The notes under the pieces were generated by a model. That model worked only from the letters and a program-made list of their open reading frames with translations, ran no database searches and had not been told where the DNA came from. A stretch of 64,000 bases of DNA from Rapana venosa (Eukaryota; Mollusca; Gastropoda; Neogastropoda; Muricidae): NCBI GenBank assembly GCA_028751875.1, contig CM054140.1, positions 27,309,538 to 27,373,537 on the forward strand, read 5' to 3'. The translations under genes and the position numbers were made by a program. Below are positions 25,800-37,375 of the stretch, piece by piece; position 1 is the first letter of the stretch, and every line of letters starts with the position of its first letter.

Positions 25800-27490
25800 T
25801 GTATTGTGCGTTAGCAGTTAACACTCAGTTTATTTGGTGATGAGAGTAAGAGGATTTGCATGTGTTTTAAATATCATTGAAAGTCCTTTGTTGCTGAGCC
25901 TTCCTGTTTTAAGATCCCTTGAAAATTGAGCTATAGCCAGCAGGGTCCCTAAAAGCCCTTAAAAATCAATTCAAACTGCTCTTGTCATTGAATGCCTTTT
26001 TGGAATACTAGATTTATTACCAAACACGAGGAGATTCAGGGGTAACAGAAGTACAGCATTGCTTTGAAAATCAGTGGCTTCAGTGGCAGAAAAATAATTC
26101 CAAGTATGTTACAACAGGTTTGCCTGCTCCAGGAAAAATTGCCACAACCAACTTACACACTCTACCTACACAAGGGAGATGATGATTAATTCAGGGTAAA
26201 TTATCATCCTTGACACATTTTGGTCATTTGATATTACAGTGAAAATAACTTCTCCATAAATTATTATCACAGTGGTCAGGGAAAAGGTAAAACATGATGA
26301 TGTTACTGGGAGAAAGCGGAAGAAACTAACTAAAATTAATAAATTTCCTTTGACTGTTTCATCCAGTGCAGTGTATCAGTGCATGATGTTTTTGTGGAGT
26401 ACAACTGAGTATTGTAAGGCTTGGTTTAGTTGAGTGGTAGCTTTGGATTTCTTCTGTACATTCTTGTCTTTCACCTTCCTTTTGTCAACTCCAAGGGGGA
26501 TCATTAGGGCACTGCACTGAAGACTTATTCTCCAAATTCTTCTATGTTGTTTGCATTCCAAACTGGGGGTCTCTGTACATAGTATTCCTGTCTATTCTGC
26601 AATGTAATCTTCAGTCTGCAGTCTAATGTTTTGTCTGTGTACCAGTTGTCTTTGTTCTGCAACAGTTTCAATGGGAATAGTTATAGCAAGGCCTCTGGAT
26701 CTTATCATGTGGCCATACCAACATGTTTCCTCTTCTGGACTGATGTCAGCAGATCTTTGTGTTCTTCAGTTTAGCATCTACACCATAAGTGACAACAGAC
26801 CAGCATTACTTTTGTAGCTCTTCAATTTGAAATATTAGACTATAAGTGATATCATGCCAGCAGGTCTTTCTGTGGACCAGCGAGGTGCCTGATGGTTTGG
26901 CACATGTTTCATTGGAGGTATTCTTAGCGTTCGTTATGTCCAAACAATTAAGTGTAAGGCTGAGTTGCTTAACTATTGTATAAAGTCTGGTTCTGTGGAG
27001 CGAGCATGTGAGAAATGATGAGTTTTTTCACACTCCATGTGATTGCGCCACTGTCAGGTTCCTCTTTGTTGGTTTGTTTAAATAGTGTGTAGGCTTGGTC
27101 ACCATTAGGAGAAAGTAAGTGTCAAAGAATAGTGATATTTATCTGTTCATTACTTTTCAGTAGCCATGTATTGTAGCTATGTTGTGGTAAACGTCTTAAG
27201 CATCAAAGAATATGGCTATTTGTTAGGGTTCTTGTTTGCATACTTTTTTTAATTTAAGGAAGTTGAAGAGGAATCAGGTCTATAATCTAGATGTTTGTCA
27301 TGTGTGTGTAAGTGTGTTACAGCACATCGTTGTGTGCTAGTGTGTGTTACTGCACATTATTTTTACTCTGTGGGTTGCCTTATTCAGACTTTAGTTCCAA
27401 ACAATAATAACGGTAGGTCTTGTATGGGCCTTTTTTTGTCCCGATTGCTTCACATATCCAAATTGAATTGTCAGTATCGTGTTGGTTTCT
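25800..27490. other. Non-coding stretch, nothing identified
   Basis: AT-rich unique-looking sequence with no splice-flanked exon, tRNA-like head or long repeat that I can support. Weak internal similarity between 26,580 and 26,900 (CTTCAGTTTAGCATC, CTCTTCAATTTGAAATATTAG) may be an old tandem repeat. Confidence 0.5.
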
Positions 27491-27504
27491 TTGAACTGCA
27501 ATTC

Positions 27505-27640
27505 TTCAAATGATAAGATTTGTATTAGAGTCTTTACTTCCCAGTGCTTCAAACAGTAGGTTTTGTATTAGAGTCTTTAGTTCCCAGTGCTTCAAATATA
27601 GGTTTTGTATTAGTGTCTTTAGTTCCAAGCTGGGGGCTAT
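27505..27640. repeat. Short tandem repeat, three units of ~47 bp
   Basis: 'TTTGTATTAGAGTCTTTAGT' plus 'TCCCAGTGCTTCAAA' recurs three times with a few differences. Confidence 0.8.
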
Positions 27641-28007
27641 AAGCAACAGGATTGGATTGGAAGCTCTGAGAGATTGTCATAGCCAGGGAGTAGGAGTGGG
27701 GATGAGCTCAACTGCCCTTAAAGAGCTCCCCAAGGCCTGTGCCTCAAATAGCTGCTGATTAACAGAGGTTTTGGAGGTGTTAAATACTTTGTTTTCAGAA
27801 TCCATGAAAGTAAGTGACGTTTTTATTCAATAAATTGAGCTTAAAAACAATAATATAGGAGCAAGTGCTACCAGTACTTTTTTAAAAATGGGGCCCAAGT
27901 TGTGGTGATATGCTGTAAGTTTGGGAAAGCAGCCCAGCTTTCACTCTGAGAAGCATACCTAGATGAATATACTTAAGAAAAAAATGTTTTACGTTATTCT
28001 TTTATAT

Positions 28008-28131
28008 CTGGAGGTAACACGCCTGTCTAGAATGCAAAAAGTCCGGGTCGGGTGTGTGCGTGGTTCGTATCCCGTTTGGGCCCGAAATTTTTCCCCCATC
28101 CATTAGACCATGAGTGGTGGTCTGGGCGCTA

Positions 28132-28162
<31 letters not shown>

Positions 28163-28395
28163 CGTGTGTTACACAAAATTTTCAACGCACGTAAAAGAAC
28201 CCACGGCAACAAGAGAGTTGTCCCTGGCAAAATTCTTAGAAAAAAAGCCACTCTGATAGGGAAACAAATACAGTTGCTGACCAAAAGGAAAAAAAACAAA
28301 AAAAAAACGGTGGCGCTGCTCTTGTGGCGCAGCCCGAATTTCACGCAGAGAAATCTCGTGACTTAAAGTGGTATATAAAATAAAATTAAATAGAT
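28008..28395 (+). mobile_element. tRNA-derived SINE
   Basis: The head reads GGAGGTAACACGCCTGTC (A box) and GTGGTTCGTATCCCG (B box). It is followed by 'CATTAGACCATGAGTGGTGG', the core 'GATGAGACGATAAACCGAGG' and 'TTGTCCCTGGCAAAATTCTT', and an A/T-rich tail. It belongs to the same family as 18,556-19,034, in the opposite orientation. Confidence 0.8.
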
Positions 28396-29410
28396 AAAAA
28401 TAAATAAAATAACTAGTGACAGTTATATATACTAGAAGCTAAACGTATGAATCGACCACTATGTGACAAATATATCACATACCATACCGCAAATTATCAC
28501 CAGTTTAAGTGGTATATCTCAGAGAGTAAGTATGGTAGTTCTTTTCTCCTACGTCTGTAGACGTTCCCCTACACATTTTCATTCATTCTCCACCTGTGTT
28601 GATATTCATTCTTATTGATCCAGACCCACAAATGAACATAAATTATACTTTGCTTGGCATAAAAGAAATGAAGAATCTGGTTTGTTTGGGGTTTTTTTTA
28701 GGGGGGGAGTTTTTTCTTGTTTTTGTTCCTTTGCTAGAGCTCTGAAGTTCACTAATGGAGGTTGGGGGGGGGGGGGAGTATACCACTCTCTTAAGCTCAT
28801 CCACTGTAACATTCCTCATTTTGACTCTAAATAGTTAGTTTCTTTGCTCTGTTATTCATGTAGTGCCTATTTCAGATATTCACTTATAGCCTAAGACATC
28901 TTCGTGTGCTATGATTATTTGATAAAGACTAGCATGTGTGTGCTGGCTGTGGTTAAATTTTTTTAAATATTGGAACAAATGTTGAAAATCACCCCTGCAC
29001 TGATGTATTGCGTTATGTAAGACTGATGTGATGGTGCTGTGTGCAGTGCTATGTAGGACTGATGTATGTCACTGATGAAACTGTGCCAGCGTTAAATCAT
29101 GACCATGGGTCTGTGTGCAGATGGTGTTCATGATGAAAGAGACAGCAGCACAGTGCAGTATCACACCAGATTAGAGACTGCATAAGAAAAAAACCAACTT
29201 TCAAGTCATGCGGACAGTTGTGAAAAACACAAATGATCTTTTGGGACATTGGAGATAAGAAATTGTGGCAACGGTTCAGGGGACTTGTTGGGTGAAGTTG
29301 GGGGATGTTTATGGAGAAGTGTTTGGATTGTGAGGTGCCAAAGCAGTAGTCTTTGGATGGCTTTAGTTTCAGCCTTGGATGAGGTTCATGAAGGAGTAAT
29401 TTGGATTATG

Positions 29411-29795
29411 TTCCCTGTTCCTCGGCTAGAGCTTCAAGGTTTACCAGTGATGAGATTATGTGTATGCGACTGTTTTTGCCCACCATGAAGGTAGTCTCAG
29501 TCTGACTAAAGGGATGTATGCTGAGTATGTTTGTGTTTCCGTGATGCACCAAACATTGACATGAATTACTGAATTTTTAACATGCATGTATGATCTTCTG
29601 CATGTGTAAATACACACAGTAAATTGAGGCACCGGCACTGTAAGGCAGGTCTGCATTTAATTGACCTGGGAAATCATACAAATCCCCACCCTTAAAATTC
29701 ATTAGACAAGCTAAGATTTGAACCCATGACTAATGATCCATGGGATTGAAGTTGAATCGTCTTAACCACTCGGCTATAGCATCCGTTGGATGTTT
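29411..29795 (-). mobile_element. tRNA-derived SINE, second family
   Basis: On the minus strand the head at 29,795 reads GCCGAGTGGTTAAGAC (A box), then GGGTTCAAATC (B box) near 29,718. The 3' part near 29,416-29,500 contains 'CCACCATGAAGGTAG' and 'GAGCTTCAAGGTTTACCAGT', shared with 37,062-37,375. The head resembles a Leu/Ser tRNA, but its ends do not pair, so it is not a working tRNA. Confidence 0.6.
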
Positions 29796-30150
29796 TCAAA
29801 TTCATCATCAGCCTAAAGAAATAGTATTTTGGGTGTTTTCAAATACACCATTTGACTGATGAAATAGTTATTTGGATGTTTTCAATTTCAGCTTTGGTTT
29901 AATGCAGTAGTATTTTTGATGGTTGTAATTTCCACTTTGGGATAACAAAGTATGATTTTGGATAGTGAATTAGCATTTTGGTTTTCACACATGGATAATG
30001 ACTGCAGCATTTTGAATTGTTTTGATGTTAGCGCTGGGATAATGTAGTAGTATTTTGGATGCCTTTAATTTCAGCAAGAGGATAATGTAGTAGTTTTAGG
30101 ACGGTTTCGATTTGAGCCCCAGGGTAATGGATTTGGAGTGATGTGAACTT
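29790..30150. repeat. Decayed minisatellite, ~50-57 bp units
   Basis: Six or so diverged units share 'GTAGTATTTTGGATG', then TTTCAATTTCAGC, then GGGATAATG. Isolated related units appear before it (29,335-29,400) and after it (30,640-30,690), so the array was once longer and has been broken up. Confidence 0.7.
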
Positions 30151-30779
30151 ATTGCAGTCACAGTAAAATTGGCCTGGTCACTTGCAGCAAAACACAATTT
30201 GGGCCATACCTTATTTTAAAAAAACAACAACAGAAAATGATAAAGGCATAAAAACTATATATGGACAGAGAACTATAATCTCTTTTTTTGACATTTACAA
30301 GATGTGTTTCTTGGTGTACTTTTATTTTTTGAGAATATTATACTACAAAATACAGAATAAAACTTAAAAAATGGAGATATAAAAGGAAAAAATTGTCATA
30401 ATAGTGGACTGAGTCTGGCTATTGGTTAGTTGCACAGCGTTTTTGTTTGCATACAGTCCATTATAAGATTATGAGCTCATGGTTAAAGGGAAATAACTAT
30501 GTATCGAAATGCTTTTGAAGCTGCTTTCTTGGATTGTACTTTGCTCAGAGCCTCAAAAAGACTTAAACTTTTGCCAAAAAGCTTTGGTACATCAGCTGAG
30601 CTGACAGATAGTCATATAGCTATAGGTTCAGCACAAACCGGTGATGTGAGGAAATGCAGTAGTCTTTAGGGTGCCTTTATTTCTTGGCACTGGCCAAAGG
30701 TACTGTTACAGGATCTAGTTTTTAAAAAAACAAACCCAGAGAAACAAGCTATCCAAAATGGTGGTATCTTAACACCGGT

Positions 30780-31215
30780 ACCACCACCTATATTGAAAAG
30801 AAGAAAAAGCAGTCCAAATTAACTTGGACTATCTCCTCCCCCCCTCCCCCCCAATGCTGTTGCTGGATTAAAACCATCCAAAATGCTCCATTACAACCAC
30901 ATTCCTCCCCCTCCACCTTCTTCACTGCTGAAGTAAAAGAGATTTTACTATCCCTCTCCCATCCCAGACCTGAAATCAAGCTATTGCTATATGATAACTG
31001 TCATCCCCCCCCCCCCCCTTTCCTCTACTGCTGAAATAAAGCCATTCAAATACAGCTGCATTACAACTGTCGCCCTCTACCCCTGTACTGATGAAATAAA
31101 AGACTTGCAAAAAATATGTAAACCCCTCCCGCTGGACTGTTGAAAACAGTCATCCCAAAACCTGCTATGACTGTTATTTTGTGACCCCCTCCCTCCCCCC
31201 ATTTTCTCCTGTCCC
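30780..31215. repeat. Diverged pyrimidine-rich tandem repeat
   Basis: Units of about 80-90 bp share 'CTGCTGAAATAAAGCCATTC' or close variants, then 'GCATTACAACTGTC', then a C-rich stretch. The GCTGAAATA motif is also the core of the larger array from 32.1 kb, so the two may share an origin. Confidence 0.55.
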
Positions 31216-31254
31216 TAGTCTCGAAGTGTTTGGCTTCCTTCTTTAGTGAGGCTG

Positions 31255-31337
31255 GTGTGTGTGTGTGCACGCGTGCGTGCGTGCGTACTCGCGCGCGCGC
31301 GCGCGCGTGTGTGTATGTGTGTGTGTGTGTGTGTTGT
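31255..31337. repeat. Alternating purine-pyrimidine tract
   Basis: GTGTGTGTGTGCACGCGTGC, GTGC repeats, then (CG)n and GTGTGTATGTGTGT. The long CG/CA alternation is the sequence type most prone to form Z-DNA. Confidence 0.9.
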
Positions 31338-33894
31338 GAATCTGAATCATTTTAACTCCACTACTAGGCCTACTTCATTACCCCCTCCCCACTCCTGTGG
31401 CCCATGCTGGAATCCGATTTTTTAAATATGCAAATCATTCTCCCCCACCCCCCACCCCCTTGCAAAGCTGTAATAAAGCACAGACATGAGTTAATTTAAA
31501 GGAAGCCTCTGTGCTGAAATGCCCCCTGTTCCTGTCCCTCCCTAATCAAAGGGTTGGTTGATGAAAGTGCAGGTGGCATTGAGTTGACTAAAAGTTATCA
31601 TCAGACAAACAACTTCATTTTTGTTAATGTGGGGGGACCATCCATCGTGGTTGGCAAACTTTAATATGTATGCATTGCAGGTTTAGCTAGTCTTGGGTTG
31701 TAGGTCACTGACGATAGAACTTTTTTCAAGATGGTGTACTTTCACCCCCCCCCCCCCTTTTGCTGCCAGAACAAGGGAAATAACCACGCACAGTCCAGTC
31801 GTATCAATGTATGCAATCTCAGTACCTCGCTTGGATCTGATTCAAGAGGCCTGCCCTACCCAAATACTCCCTCATTCTGAACGTTTTTCATTTTGAAAAG
31901 CATTGGCTGCAAAACGACCCCTACATAAAAAGTAACGTAGTCTGTTTATTCTTAACGATTAATTATCTCTCATTATTTTGCATAATTTTGTCTTCTATCG
32001 AGAATTAGTATTGGAGGAAGGGCATCACTGTGACTGCAGTGAGATTGATTATTTGAACAGAATTTCGCTGGGCAGTAAACATTAGCCTGGACGGTAGCAG
32101 TCATACCAAGGTGGTTGCCTTTCATCAAACCAGGCCCTGATGTGCTGAAACAAACCACCCTTTCCCCACTCCAGTATGCTGAAATAAAGCAAGTGTGGTT
32201 TCCCTCACTCCCATATGCTAGGCTATAGTACCTGTGGCACGCAAGCCCCAATACACTGAAGTACAGCGTCTGTAGCTTCACCAACCCCACAGTATACTAA
32301 AATTAATAGAAATAAATGTGTAGTTCGCCCCATAGCATATTGGGGAGGGGGGAGGATGCTGCAATTGTATTTATCTTCCAATCAGACATCTCTGCCGGGA
32401 TATAAATGCAATTCCAACAGCAACAGCCCCCACCCCAATATGCTGAAATACTGTACCTTCCCTTTCCTATTGTGTCAAAATATGACATGTGTAGCTTCCC
32501 TATATCAGGATGCTGCAATACAGCGCCTGTACCTTCCCCAACTTGATATGCTAAAATATAGCACCAGTAGCCTTTGGTATATGCACATTCCCCACCCCAG
32601 CATGCTTAAATAATTTATAGCACCAGTAGCCTTTCTGCCCCATTATACTGAAACATGGTACATGCACATTCCCCACCCTAGCATGCTTAAATAATAGCAC
32701 TAGTAGCTTCCCCACCCCACTAAGCTAAACTACAGCACCAGTCGCACAACCAAAGCAGTAATACTGAAATATAGCACCTGCAGCTCCCCTGTGCCTTATT
32801 GTTCCCACACTGCTGTATGCTTACATATACACCACCAGTAGCTCTCCCACCCTTATGCTTAAACATAGGACCTGTAAATTACCACCCACCCCCACCCCAT
32901 TACAGTGAAATAAACATCTGTAGCTTCCCCACCTCCTGCAGCTTCCCCCTCCAATGAGCTAAAATATATCCTCTGCTGTTCCATTATGCTGAAATTTGGC
33001 ACCTGTAGATCCCCCACCGCAATATGCTGAAATACAGCACCTGTAACTCCCATGTCAATATGCTCGAATACAGCACTGCCTCCCCAATATGCTAAAATAA
33101 AGCATGCACCTGTAGTTTCTCTGTTCCCTGTAGCTTTTCCAACCCAATATACTGAACTAAAATACCTGTAGCTACGTTGCCCCATTGTGCAGAAAGATAC
33201 CACCTATAGCTCTATAATCCCAACATGCTTCCTCACCACCACAATACTGCTGAAATACAGCACCTTATCCTCCCAGCATTCTTCAAAATGAAACGTCTGT
33301 AGTTCCCCACTGAACATGCCGAAATATAGCACCATGGTGGCACTACATACCTGTATTTTCCCTATCCCAATATGCTAAAATGTCACACCCCTAGTTGACC
33401 CAGCCCAGTATATTGGAAGTACAGGACCCACGTCTTCCAACCCCATCTTTACAAAAATATAGTACTTCAGCTTCCTAACCCAAGCACGCTGAAATTAAAC
33501 ACCAGAGCTTTCCCCCTCCCAACCTGCTAAGCACAGCAGCAACCACAGTGCACTGGAAAAAAACCCAACTTGTACTTTCCCCCTAGCTACATGCCAATGT
33601 ATAGTTCCTGTAGTTCTACCACTGCTGTATGCTATAATATACCATGTACATAGAGCTTCACCACCCCATTAATTATGCTAAACTGTGACATGTACTCTAA
33701 CGTGCTGAAATATTGCATCTGTCGCCCCAATATGCTGCTGCATTTTGCTGAAACACAACACCTGCAGCTACCCAACCCCTAATATCCTAAAACACAGGAC
33801 TAATTCTTTCCCCACTGCCTCATGTTGACATGTAGCACTGGTGCCTGTAACATCCCCACCCCCAGTACACTGAAATAAAAAGCTGGTTTCTACC

Positions 33895-34300
33895 CAACCT
33901 CAAAATGCTGAAATATAGTAGTATAGCTTCCTCACCCCAAAATGCTGAAATATAGTATTATAGCTTCCTCACCCCAAAATGCTGAAATATAGCATTATAG
34001 CTTCCTCACCCAAAATGCTGAAATATAGTACTTGTAGCTTCCTCACCCCAAAATGCTGAAATATAGCATTATAGCTTCCTCGCCCCAAAATGCTGAAATA
34101 TAGCACTTGTAGCTTCCTCACCCCAAAATGCTGAAATATAGCATTATAGCTTCCCCACCCCAAAATGCTGAAATATAATACTTGTAGCTTTCCCGTCCCA
34201 AAATGCTGAAATATAGTATTATAGCTTCCTCACCCCAAAATGCTGAAATACAGTATTTATAACTTCCCCCATCCCAAAATGCTGAAATAGAGCACCTTTA
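33895..34300. repeat. Homogenised sub-array A of the minisatellite
   Basis: Near-identical units of AAAATGCTGAAATATAGCAT then TATAGCTTCCTCACCCC, alternating with a variant carrying CTTGTAGC in place of ATTATAGC. Confidence 0.9.
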
Positions 34301-34369
34301 ACTTCCCCATCAAAGAATGCTAAAAAGTGGCACCTGTAGTTTCTGTGACCCCAATATGCTGAAACACAT

Positions 34370-34885
34370 CACCTGTAGGTTTGTCATCGTGATATGTGGG
34401 AAACGCAGCACCTGTGGGTTTGTCATCGTGATATGTGGGAAACGCAGCACCTGTGGGTTTGTCACCCTGGTATGTGGGGAAACGCAGCACCTGTGGGTTT
34501 GTCACCCTGGTATGTGGGGAAACGCAGCACCTGTGGGTTTGTCACCCTGATATGTGGGAAACGCAGCACCTGTGGGTTTGTCACCCTGATATGTGGGAAA
34601 CGCAGCACCTGTGGGTTTGTCACCCTGATATGTGGGAAACGCAGCACCTGTGGGTTTGTCACCCTGATATGTGGGAAACGCAGCACCTGTGGGTTTGTCA
34701 CCCTGATATGTGGGAAACGCAGCACCTGTAGGTTTGTCACCCTGGTATGTGGGAAACGCAGCACCTGTAGGTTTGTCACCCTGGTATGTGGGAAACGCAG
34801 CACCTGTAGGTTTGTCACCCTGATGTGGGAAACGCAGCACCTGTAGGTTTGTCACCCTGATATGTGGGAAACGCAGCACCTGTAC
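34370..34885. repeat. Homogenised sub-array B of the minisatellite
   Basis: About 13 units of 38-39 bp, each with GATATGTGGGAAACGCAGCA then CCTGTGGGTTTGTCACCCT. Units are almost identical, differing at GTGGG/GTAGG and CTGATA/CTGGTA. Their tight similarity against a degenerate surround suggests recent local expansion or gene conversion. Confidence 0.95.
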
Positions 34886-34964
34886 CTCCCCTGTCTCCTG
34901 TTGCTTGCCCACCTCAACATGCTGAATTAATATTGCCCTACCCCAATATGCTAAAACCACAATA

Positions 34965-35290
34965 AGTTAAAACATAGCAGTAGCAAAAACATACTTTGAG
35001 TATGTTGGGGTGGGTAAGCTACAGGTACTATATGTCAGGAAACGGGTGGTTGTGCTACAGGCACTGTATTTCAAACTGTAGGAGTGGGGAAGCTACAAGT
35101 GTGGTATTCAATAAACTGGGGTGGCAGCTATAGGTGCTATATTAGAGTATATCAAGGTGGTAGATAAAATACAGGCTTTTGATTTCAGCTTTCGGGGATG
35201 GTAGAGCCTAAGGCTCCAAATTTGAACATATTGGGGTGGAAATCATAGGGAGCAGAGGACCTACAGGTGCTTCCCATATATATAATACAT
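34965..35290. repeat. Inverted block within the minisatellite
   Basis: Here the motif appears on the opposite strand: GTTGGGGTGGGTAAGCTACA, 'GGAGTGGGGAAGCTACAAGT' and 'ACATATTGGGGTGG'. On both sides the motif is in plus orientation, so about 325 bp appear inverted. Confidence 0.75.
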
Positions 35291-35484
35291 GCAGCTCCAC
35301 CACTGCACTATGCTGTAATGTAGCACACACCTGTAACTCCACCACATTGATATGATACAATGTAGTACCTGTAGTTTCCCCACCCTAATACGCTGAAATA
35401 CAGCACTTGTAGATCCCACCCGACCCCCATATACTGAAAAATAGCACTCTTAGATCCCCAACCCTTTTGTGCTTAAATGGCATC

Positions 35485-35590
35485 TGTAGCTCTGCCACCT
35501 TGTACAATGGCACCTGTAGCTCTGCCACCTTGTACAATGGCACCTGTAGCTCTGTCACCTTGTACAATGGCACCTGTAGCTCACCTAACA
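35485..35590. repeat. Sub-array of 30-bp units
   Basis: Three to four copies of TTGTACAATGGCACCTGTAG plus CTCTGCCACC. Confidence 0.9.
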
Positions 35591-35671
35591 CTGCTGTAAT
35601 AGTGCCTGCAGTTATCCCCATGACATGTGCCGTAATATAGCACCTGTAGATCTTCCTATTGCCATGTGCTG

Positions 35672-35835
35672 TAATAGTCATCATCATCATCAATGCCTTT
35701 GAGCCTTATTGGCACGTAGGGCAGCAACAAATGTTCTCCACTCCTGTCTGTCCTGGGCCAGCTTCCGAATGGTTTCCCAGGTATATTGGAAGGTCTTCAG
35801 CTCTGTTTCGACATTCCGACGCCAAGTGTTCTGTA
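35672..35835 (-). mobile_element. LINE 3' fragment inside the minisatellite
   Basis: On the minus strand this encodes a stretch with ELKTFQYTWETIRKLAQDRQ followed by EWRTFVAAL. It ends in a short GAT repeat (the CATCATCATCATCAATG seen on the plus strand). Such a C-terminus with a trinucleotide tail is typical of invertebrate non-LTR elements. It is a short 5'-truncated insertion flanked by array units. Confidence 0.65.
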
Positions 35836-36690
35836 ATAGTGCACCTGTAGATCTTCCCATTGCCATGTGCTGTAATGTTGCACCTGTAGATCTCATTGCC
35901 ATGTGCTGTAATGTTGCACCTGTAGATCTTCCCATTGCCATAATATTGCACCTGTAGATCTTCCCATTGCCATGTGCTGTAATATTGCACCTGTAGATCT
36001 TCCCATTGCCATGTGCTGTAATATTGCACCAGTAGATCTTCCCATTGCTATGTGCTGTAATAGTGCACCTGTAGATCTTCCCATTGCCATGTGCTGTAAT
36101 AGTGCACCTGTAGATCTTCCCATTGCCATGTGCTGTAATATTGCACCATAGATCTTGTGATTGCCATGTGCTGTAAAATTGCACCTGTAGATCTTCCCAT
36201 TGCTATGTGCTGTAATAGTGCACCTGTAGATCTTCCCATTGCCATGTGCTGTAATATTGCACCTGTAGATCTTCCCATTGCCATGTGCTGTAATATTGCA
36301 CCTGTAGATCTTCCCATTGCTATGTGCTGTAATAGTGCACCAGTAGATCTTCCCATTGCTATGTGCTGTAATAGTACACCAGTAGATCTTGTGATTGCCA
36401 TATGCTGTAATATTGCACCTGTAGATCTTCCCATTGCTTTGTGCTGTAATAGTGCACCTGTATATCTTCCTATTGCCATGTGCTGTAATAGTGCCTGCAG
36501 TTATCCCCACGCTATGCGCTGTAATAGTGCACCTGTAGATCTTCCCATTGCCATGTGCTGTAATATTGCACCTGTAGATCTTCACATTGCTATGTGCTGT
36601 AATACTGCACCTGTAGATCTTGTGATTGCCATATGCTGTAATATAGCACCTGTAGATCTTCCCATTGCCATGTGCTGTAATATTGGACCT
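35836..36690. repeat. Homogenised sub-array C of the minisatellite
   Basis: About 22 units of ATGTGCTGTAATATTGCACC then TGTAGATCTTCCCATTGCC, with small variants (ATAGTGCACC, TTGTGATTGCC). Confidence 0.95.
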
Positions 36691-37061
36691 ATAGCTTTCT
36701 AAGCACTATGTGCTACCTCCCCAATATGCTAAAATATAGCACCTGTAGCCCTACCACCACATGCTGACATATTATTAGCATCAGCAATCCATAGCTCCCT
36801 TCTGCAAAGTGCTGAAATATAGCACCTGTAGATCCCCCACCATCTGTAGGTTTCCCATCCCATAATGCTGAAAATAATGTAACACTTGTAACCTGCCCAC
36901 CACAATATGCTGAAATATAGCACTGGTAGCTTCCCAACCCCAATATGCTGAGCATCTGCAACTTTCCCACTGCAGTATGCTGAAATTCAGCTCCTGTAGG
37001 TCCACCATCCAGTGTGCTGAAATACAGCATCTGCAGTTTCCTTGCCCCAATATACTGATTT

Positions 37062-37375
37062 CCTTTCCTTGGCCAGAGCCTTGAGGTTCACTAATGCCCA
37101 CCATTAAGGTAGCTAAATAGGGAATTAAGCTACCAATTTTGCCAGGACAGTTGGGAGTTGCCTCCCAGCTCTTTTCAACTGTTGTAGGTTGGGTGTTTTT
37201 TTTACATGCACAAGTCCATAAGCACATGGGTTAGACTGGTTTAGAGTCTCTTCCAAAAAACTTTACATTTAGTTCAGTTTCTCTAACTAGGAAGAAAGGG
37301 CAAGGCTGAGAATCGAACCCAGAACCTCGTGGTTTACTTGTAACAGGTGAATGTCTAAACCATCCTGCTACCTAA
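37062..37375 (-). mobile_element. tRNA-derived SINE inserted in the minisatellite
   Basis: On the minus strand the head reads 'GGTAGCAGGATGGTTTAGAC', then GGTTCTGGGTTCGATTCTC (B box). The body contains 'AGTTGAAAAGAGCTGGGAGG' and a 3' part shared with 29,411-29,500. Array units resume on both sides. Confidence 0.65.

Noticed and set aside
29700..29795. Possible functional tRNA-Leu/Ser on the minus strand
   Set aside because: A and B boxes are present but the acceptor stem does not pair, and the sequence continues into a SINE body shared with 37,062-37,375.
34320..34960. Open frames of 118-152 residues (repeating CGKRSTCGFVTL or GAAFPTYQGDKPT)
   Set aside because: They are translations of the 38-39-bp minisatellite units and exist on both strands.
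35690..36702. Open frames up to 230 residues (repeating TAHGNGKIYRCN or NIAPVDLPIAMCC)
   Set aside because: Translated sub-array C; frame kept only by near-constant unit length.
37290..37375. Possible functional tRNA on the minus strand
   Set aside because: Good B box but no paired acceptor stem, and it is attached to a repeated SINE body.
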